Assembly: GCA_015661205.1 (NCBI GenBank)
Contig: JACVXV010000002.1
Location: 1 to 45,890, forward strand
DNA length: 45,890 nt
Reading direction: 5' to 3'
Source: Candidatus Brocadiaceae bacterium
GTDB taxonomy: Bacteria; Planctomycetota; Brocadiia; Brocadiales; Brocadiaceae
In this document: positions 42,840 through 45,890 of the stretch, in pieces
How positions within the stretch are numbered: position 1 is the first letter of the stretch
Layout: every line of letters starts with the position of its first letter
Program-made: the position numbers and the translations under genes
Notes under the pieces: model-generated
Databases searched by the model: none
Told to the model about the DNA's origin: nothing
Seen by the model: the letters and a program-made list of their open reading frames with translations, nothing else

Positions 42840-43523
42840 TTGAAATTTAAACAACTACACTCGTGGCGGATAAGCGGTAAGAAAGCCGTTCAGGTTCAAA
42901 CGGCATTAAAGAAATTATTGGTTTTTAGAAAACAACGGGGGGTAATAAGGATAATCGCGGGGGCGGATATCTCTTACGACAAACAAAGCGAGCGATTTTT
43001 TGCGGGCGTTGTCGTGTTTCGGTTAAACGGACGTTTGGAATTGATTGAGGAGTGCGCGGTTACAGGTAAGGCGCGATTTCCCTATATCCCTGGACTTTTG
43101 TCATTTCGTGAGGGACCTATCCTGCTTAGGACATTCCGTAAACTAAAGGCCAGTCCTGACGTCATCCTGTTTGATGGACAGGGCATTGCCCATCCCCGCA
43201 ACTTTGGTTTGGCGTCGCACATAGGGCTAATCCTTGATACGCCCTCCATCGGGTGCGCGAAAAGCCGGCTGGTAGGTGAGCATGGCGACGTGGAAAACGT
43301 CGCTGGCGCGTACTCAAAACTCATCTACAAGAACAAGACCGTTGGCGTGGCGCTTCGAACAAAAGTAAACACAAAACCCATTTTCGTTTCTATCGGACAT
43401 AAAATAACGTTGGCATCGGCCATCAGCGTGGTTTTAAGAACCTGCTGCGGATACCGTATTCCGGAACCGGTACGGTATGCCCACCTATTAGTGAACAAAT
43501 TACGAAAACAACACTTATCGTAA
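42840..43523 (+). CDS. nfi: Endonuclease V (deoxyinosine 3' endonuclease)
   Basis: Cuts DNA or RNA one base 3' to inosine in deamination repair. The protein shows IIAGADISYD (Asp), PYIPGLLSFREGPILL (Glu), PDVILFDGQGIAHPRNFGLASHIG (Asp and His) and IGCAKSRLVG, the complete catalytic set. An ATG at 42786 exists, but the residues from there are encoded by a hairpin repeat. The TTG at 42840 has GAGGT five bases upstream and gives 227 residues, the usual size, so it is preferred. The next gene starts 10 bases after the stop. Confidence 0.93.
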   Translation: MKFKQLHSWRISGKKAVQVQTALKKLLVFRKQRGVIRIIAGADISYDKQSERFFAGVVVFRLNGRLELIEECAVTGKARFPYIPGLLSFREGPILLRTFRKLKASPDVILFDGQGIAHPRNFGLASHIGLILDTPSIGCAKSRLVGEHGDVENVAGAYSKLIYKNKTVGVALRTKVNTKPIFVSIGHKITLASAISVVLRTCCGYRIPEPVRYAHLLVNKLRKQHLS

Positions 43524-43532
43524 GGACTAACT

Positions 43533-45230
43533 ATGAAAATAAAGGCTGTAATCTTTGATCTGGATGATACCCTCTACGACTGCACCGGCTCGCTTATTGA
43601 TGCATCACGGCGGCGCGCGGCCAAGGCAATGGTTGAAGCAGGGTTGCCCTGCAGCGAAGAAGAGGTGTATGTACTGCAAAAAGAACTTACCGAAAAGCAT
43701 GGCCCTTACCACCTCGTGTTCAATGAAATCGTGAACAAATATGGGGCGGATAGAAAGCTGGTCACCCTTGCTTACAAGGCATACAATAGCAGTGAAGTTG
43801 TCGATATCAAACCGTTTCCCGACGTCATACCAACCCTGCAGGAACTAAAAGGCAAAGGCCACAAGCTCTTTCTGTTAACGGTGGGTGTGTACGAGCGACA
43901 GGAGAAGAAGATACAAATCCTGGGATTAAAACCATACTTTGATGAAATAATCATTAATGACCAGGAAATAGGCCTTCGCGTGGAAGATTGCATTCTTGAT
44001 ATCCTTGGCAGGCATTCCATCAGCACGGGAGAAACCGTCATGGTGGGAGATAGGGTGCGGGATGAACTACGGATCGCTAAATCCATGGGCATGACAACCA
44101 TCCAAATGCTGCATGGCAGGTTCAAGAATGAACCCGCCGATAATGGACACGACAAACCGGACTACAAGGTAAAACGCATCTTCCAGATACCCACGATACT
44201 CCAGCTTAATAACATGGGGAAAATACCAGATACGCTTAAGATTGTCGCCATCGGCGGAGGCACGGGACTGCCCATTTTGCTGGAAGGCGCAAAGACGTAC
44301 AGCAGGCACCTTACCGCCGTAGTCGGTGTGACGGATTCCGGCAGAAGTTCAGGCATTTTGCGGAATGAGTTTAAAATGCTTCCCCCTGGTGATGTGAGAA
44401 ACTGCCTTGTGGCGCTTTCTGAAACGGAAGAGCAGGAACGGGAACTGTACCAACTGTTTCAGTACCGTTTTAACAGGGGGTCGCTGGAGGGCATGAGTCT
44501 TGGAAACCTACTGATGACTGCGCTGACGGACATTACGGGCAGTTTTGAACAAGCCATTAAGACCGCCAGCAGAATACTCCATATTCGTGGAAAGGTGCTT
44601 CCTTCCACCCTGACCGATACGCACATCTGCGCGAACCTGGAAGACGGCACTTACGTTGAGGAGGAATTCAACGTGCGCGGGTTAGGCAAGTCGCCCATAA
44701 AGGAAGCCTTCCTGAAAAACGCAGACGCGGTGGCGCCCTCGGAGGCGATAGAGGAAATCCTGAAAGCAGACATCGTTGTTATCGGCCCTGGCAGCCTTTA
44801 TACAAGCTTGGTAACAAACATACTGGTACAGGGCGTCAGAAATGCAATCCGGCAAAGCAAGGCAACGAAGATTTATATATGCAATATCGTTACCCAGCCC
44901 GGCCAAACGGACAAGTACAATGTTTTCAACCACATTAGCACGATTGTCAAGTATTTAGGGGAAGGGGTGCTGGACTACGTCCTCGTGAACAACAATATCC
45001 CCCGCAAATCAATCCTTGAAAGATACCAGAAAGAAGGGGCAGACATTGCGCAGATGGATGAAAGCGTCTCTCACCTGCAAGTAAAAGTCAAAATGGCCGA
45101 TCTGGTTGAAGACCTTGAGCAAAAACGCATCCTATGGGAAAAGCAAGATCTGATCCGCCACGACCCAGACAAGTTGGCCGACGCGATTTGCCGGGTATAT
45201 GCAAACTTGCCGCCACAGACGGCGCAATAA
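43533..45230 (+). CDS. HAD hydrolase fused to YvcK/CofD-like domain
   Basis: 565 residues in one uninterrupted frame. Residues 1 to about 215 form a HAD-superfamily phosphatase: FDLDDTLYD (nucleophile Asp9 and Asp11), KLFLLTVG, and VMVGDRVRDELRIAKSMGM with the metal-binding Asp pair. This resembles pyrimidine 5'-nucleotidase-like enzymes. From about 235 a complete YvcK/GlmR-like domain follows: LKIVAIGGGTGLPILLEGAK, VGVTDSGRSSGILRNEF, LPPGDVRNCLVALS, SLGNLLMTALTDITGSF and VVIGPGSLYTSLVTNILV. YvcK proteins bind UDP-sugars and steer carbon to cell-wall precursors. The fusion suggests a phosphatase acting on or gated by the same metabolite. It is probably co-transcribed with endonuclease V. Confidence 0.92.
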   Translation: MKIKAVIFDLDDTLYDCTGSLIDASRRRAAKAMVEAGLPCSEEEVYVLQKELTEKHGPYHLVFNEIVNKYGADRKLVTLAYKAYNSSEVVDIKPFPDVIPTLQELKGKGHKLFLLTVGVYERQEKKIQILGLKPYFDEIIINDQEIGLRVEDCILDILGRHSISTGETVMVGDRVRDELRIAKSMGMTTIQMLHGRFKNEPADNGHDKPDYKVKRIFQIPTILQLNNMGKIPDTLKIVAIGGGTGLPILLEGAKTYSRHLTAVVGVTDSGRSSGILRNEFKMLPPGDVRNCLVALSETEEQERELYQLFQYRFNRGSLEGMSLGNLLMTALTDITGSFEQAIKTASRILHIRGKVLPSTLTDTHICANLEDGTYVEEEFNVRGLGKSPIKEAFLKNADAVAPSEAIEEILKADIVVIGPGSLYTSLVTNILVQGVRNAIRQSKATKIYICNIVTQPGQTDKYNVFNHISTIVKYLGEGVLDYVLVNNNIPRKSILERYQKEGADIAQMDESVSHLQVKVKMADLVEDLEQKRILWEKQDLIRHDPDKLADAICRVYANLPPQTAQ

Positions 45231-45344
45231 GAAAAGGCGTCTGCATGATGAGCGTCAATTTGCGTTCATTCGCGGTTGATGAACGTCGATAAGAAAGATT
45301 CGCAATTTCTAATTCAAGGCTACAAGGATTGAGGAGTCTCAAAG
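45231..45344. other. Short gap downstream of the fusion gene
   Basis: No promoter or terminator is evident. A GGAG ribosome-binding-like site at about 45332 precedes the hicB-like relic. Confidence 0.3.
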
Positions 45345-45581
45345 ATGAAAGAGAGCGCAAAATATATCAAAATCGTTGAAGGGTCTGAATAAGACCAATG
45401 TTTTGTTGGTTCTTGTCCGGGAATCATAGGTACATATTGTCATGGCGATGATGAGGTTGAGGTATACAAGGAACTATGCCAGATTGTTGAAGAGTGGTTA
45501 GAAATTGCTCATCAACAAAATAAAGAATTACCACCCCCGACGGCCGGCAGAAATGCCGCTGCATTATTGATAACGGCTTAA
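45345..45581 (+). pseudogene. HicB-like antitoxin gene with in-frame stop
   Basis: Reading from ATG 45345: MKESAKYIKIVEGSE, stop TAA at 45390-45392, then DQCFVGSCPGIIGTYCHGDDE, VEVYKELCQIVEEWLEIAHQ and LPPPTAGRNAAALL to TAA 45579-45581. This is the HicB pattern (IVEWSEEDQCFIGSCPG..CHGDDE..EVYKELCQIVEEW) in one frame, broken only by the stop. HicB proteins are antitoxins or regulators of HicA mRNA interferases. No hicA is seen. Unless the stop is a sequencing error or is read through, the gene is dead. Confidence 0.75.
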
Positions 45582-45592
45582 CCTAATCAGTC

Positions 45593-45677
45593 GGTTACGG
45601 TTACGGTTGGGTTGGGTTGGGTTGGGTTGGGTTGGGTCGAGTCAGGTAGGTTGGGTTGAGTGAAACGAAACCCAACT
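45593..45677. repeat. Telomere-like GGGTT array and adjoining GTTGGGTT hairpin
   Basis: GGTTACGGTTACGG is followed by six GGGTT-type units (45608-45637), then by a GTTGGGTTGAGTGAAACGAA...CCCAAC hairpin (about 45650-45676) and a T7 run. Six G3 runs at 2-base spacing could form G-quadruplexes on the plus strand. Confidence 0.7.
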
Positions 45678-45890
45678 TTTTTTGAATGCCACAAACGTTT
45701 ATCGTTCGGTTACGCCTTGCTTAACCAAACCTTATAGAACTGGCAGGAAAGCAATGCAATATCGTAGACCAAAAACATCGGGGCAACCTTTTTTGGCTCG
45801 TCCGCAGAATCTGTGGGTAACAAGTAAGACTTAGGAAGAGAAAAGGTGTATTGCCTTCCCAAAAGGTGTAAGATGTTTTTATTGAGAAAA
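45678..45890. other. Right edge of window, no gene seen
   Basis: No coding frame or tRNA is recognised. The sequence may lead into a gene beyond the edge. Confidence 0.4.

Noticed and set aside
45593-45640. GGGTT array as a real chromosome end
   Set aside because: It lies inside ordinary sequence with a hairpin and further DNA beyond it, and resembles local expansion of a dispersed repeat.

Overview
The window looks like a chromosomal segment of a Gram-negative, probably anaerobic bacterium with moderate GC. Kdo synthesis (kdsB), lipoprotein maturation (lgt) and exported parvulin-type chaperones point to an outer envelope, and rnfC, rnfD and rnfG point to ion-coupled ferredoxin:NAD chemistry. 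The housekeeping protein sequences together with the very heavy load of hairpin-rich intergenic repeats resemble anammox-type Planctomycetota (Brocadiales). That assignment is inference: no rRNA or hydrazine-metabolism gene is present to prove it.

Layout. 1-4476 is accessory: the 3' end of a DDE transposase, a RelE-type toxin-antitoxin pair, three orphan genes and hairpin repeats. 4477-10243 is a minus-strand housekeeping block (Uup-type ABC-F ATPase, nadC, kdsB, pyrG). An initiator tRNA and repeat blocks follow. 11374-17287 is plus-strand (purD, an exported-looking methyltransferase, a PcrA/UvrD helicase, a CheV-type coupling protein). 17288-20058 is dominated by repeats around a NifS-like protein that lacks the PLP lysine. 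20059-27253 mixes a conserved unknown, tRNA-Leu, a frameshifted DUF2971 gene, a truncated DUF433 gene, an M1-type peptidase, a nucleotidyltransferase pair and a small membrane-protein gene broken by two nested miniature elements. 27254-36759 holds a PpiD-like chaperone diverging from topA, a dinD remnant, panD-lgt, lexA with a coupled small gene, mobA and a PpiC-type foldase. 37113-45230 holds an AlaC-like aminotransferase, rnfC, rnfD-rnfG, scpB, endonuclease V and a HAD-YvcK fusion. The end carries a hicB-like pseudogene and a telomere-like GGGTT array.

How the parts relate. Protein genes are mostly short transcription units (kdsB-pyrG, panD-lgt, lexA-small ORF, rnfD-rnfG, possibly endonuclease V with the HAD-YvcK gene) separated by repeat blocks rather than long operons. 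The repeats are modular: a cloverleaf-like element with a GCGGGGGTTYATCCCCCGC arm, a three-hairpin element often present as inverted pairs, and a MITE-like element with TTAACTTAACACGTATG ends. Two MITE-type insertions sit at the same position in the loop of the cloverleaf arm and are flanked by about 10 bp near-duplications.

Most noteworthy: the lysine-less NifS homologue, the site-specific MITE-in-hairpin pattern, the small gene whose reading frame can be rejoined across nested insertions, the HAD-YvcK fusion, and a lexA promoter whose palindromic operator covers the start codon of a nearly leaderless mRNA.
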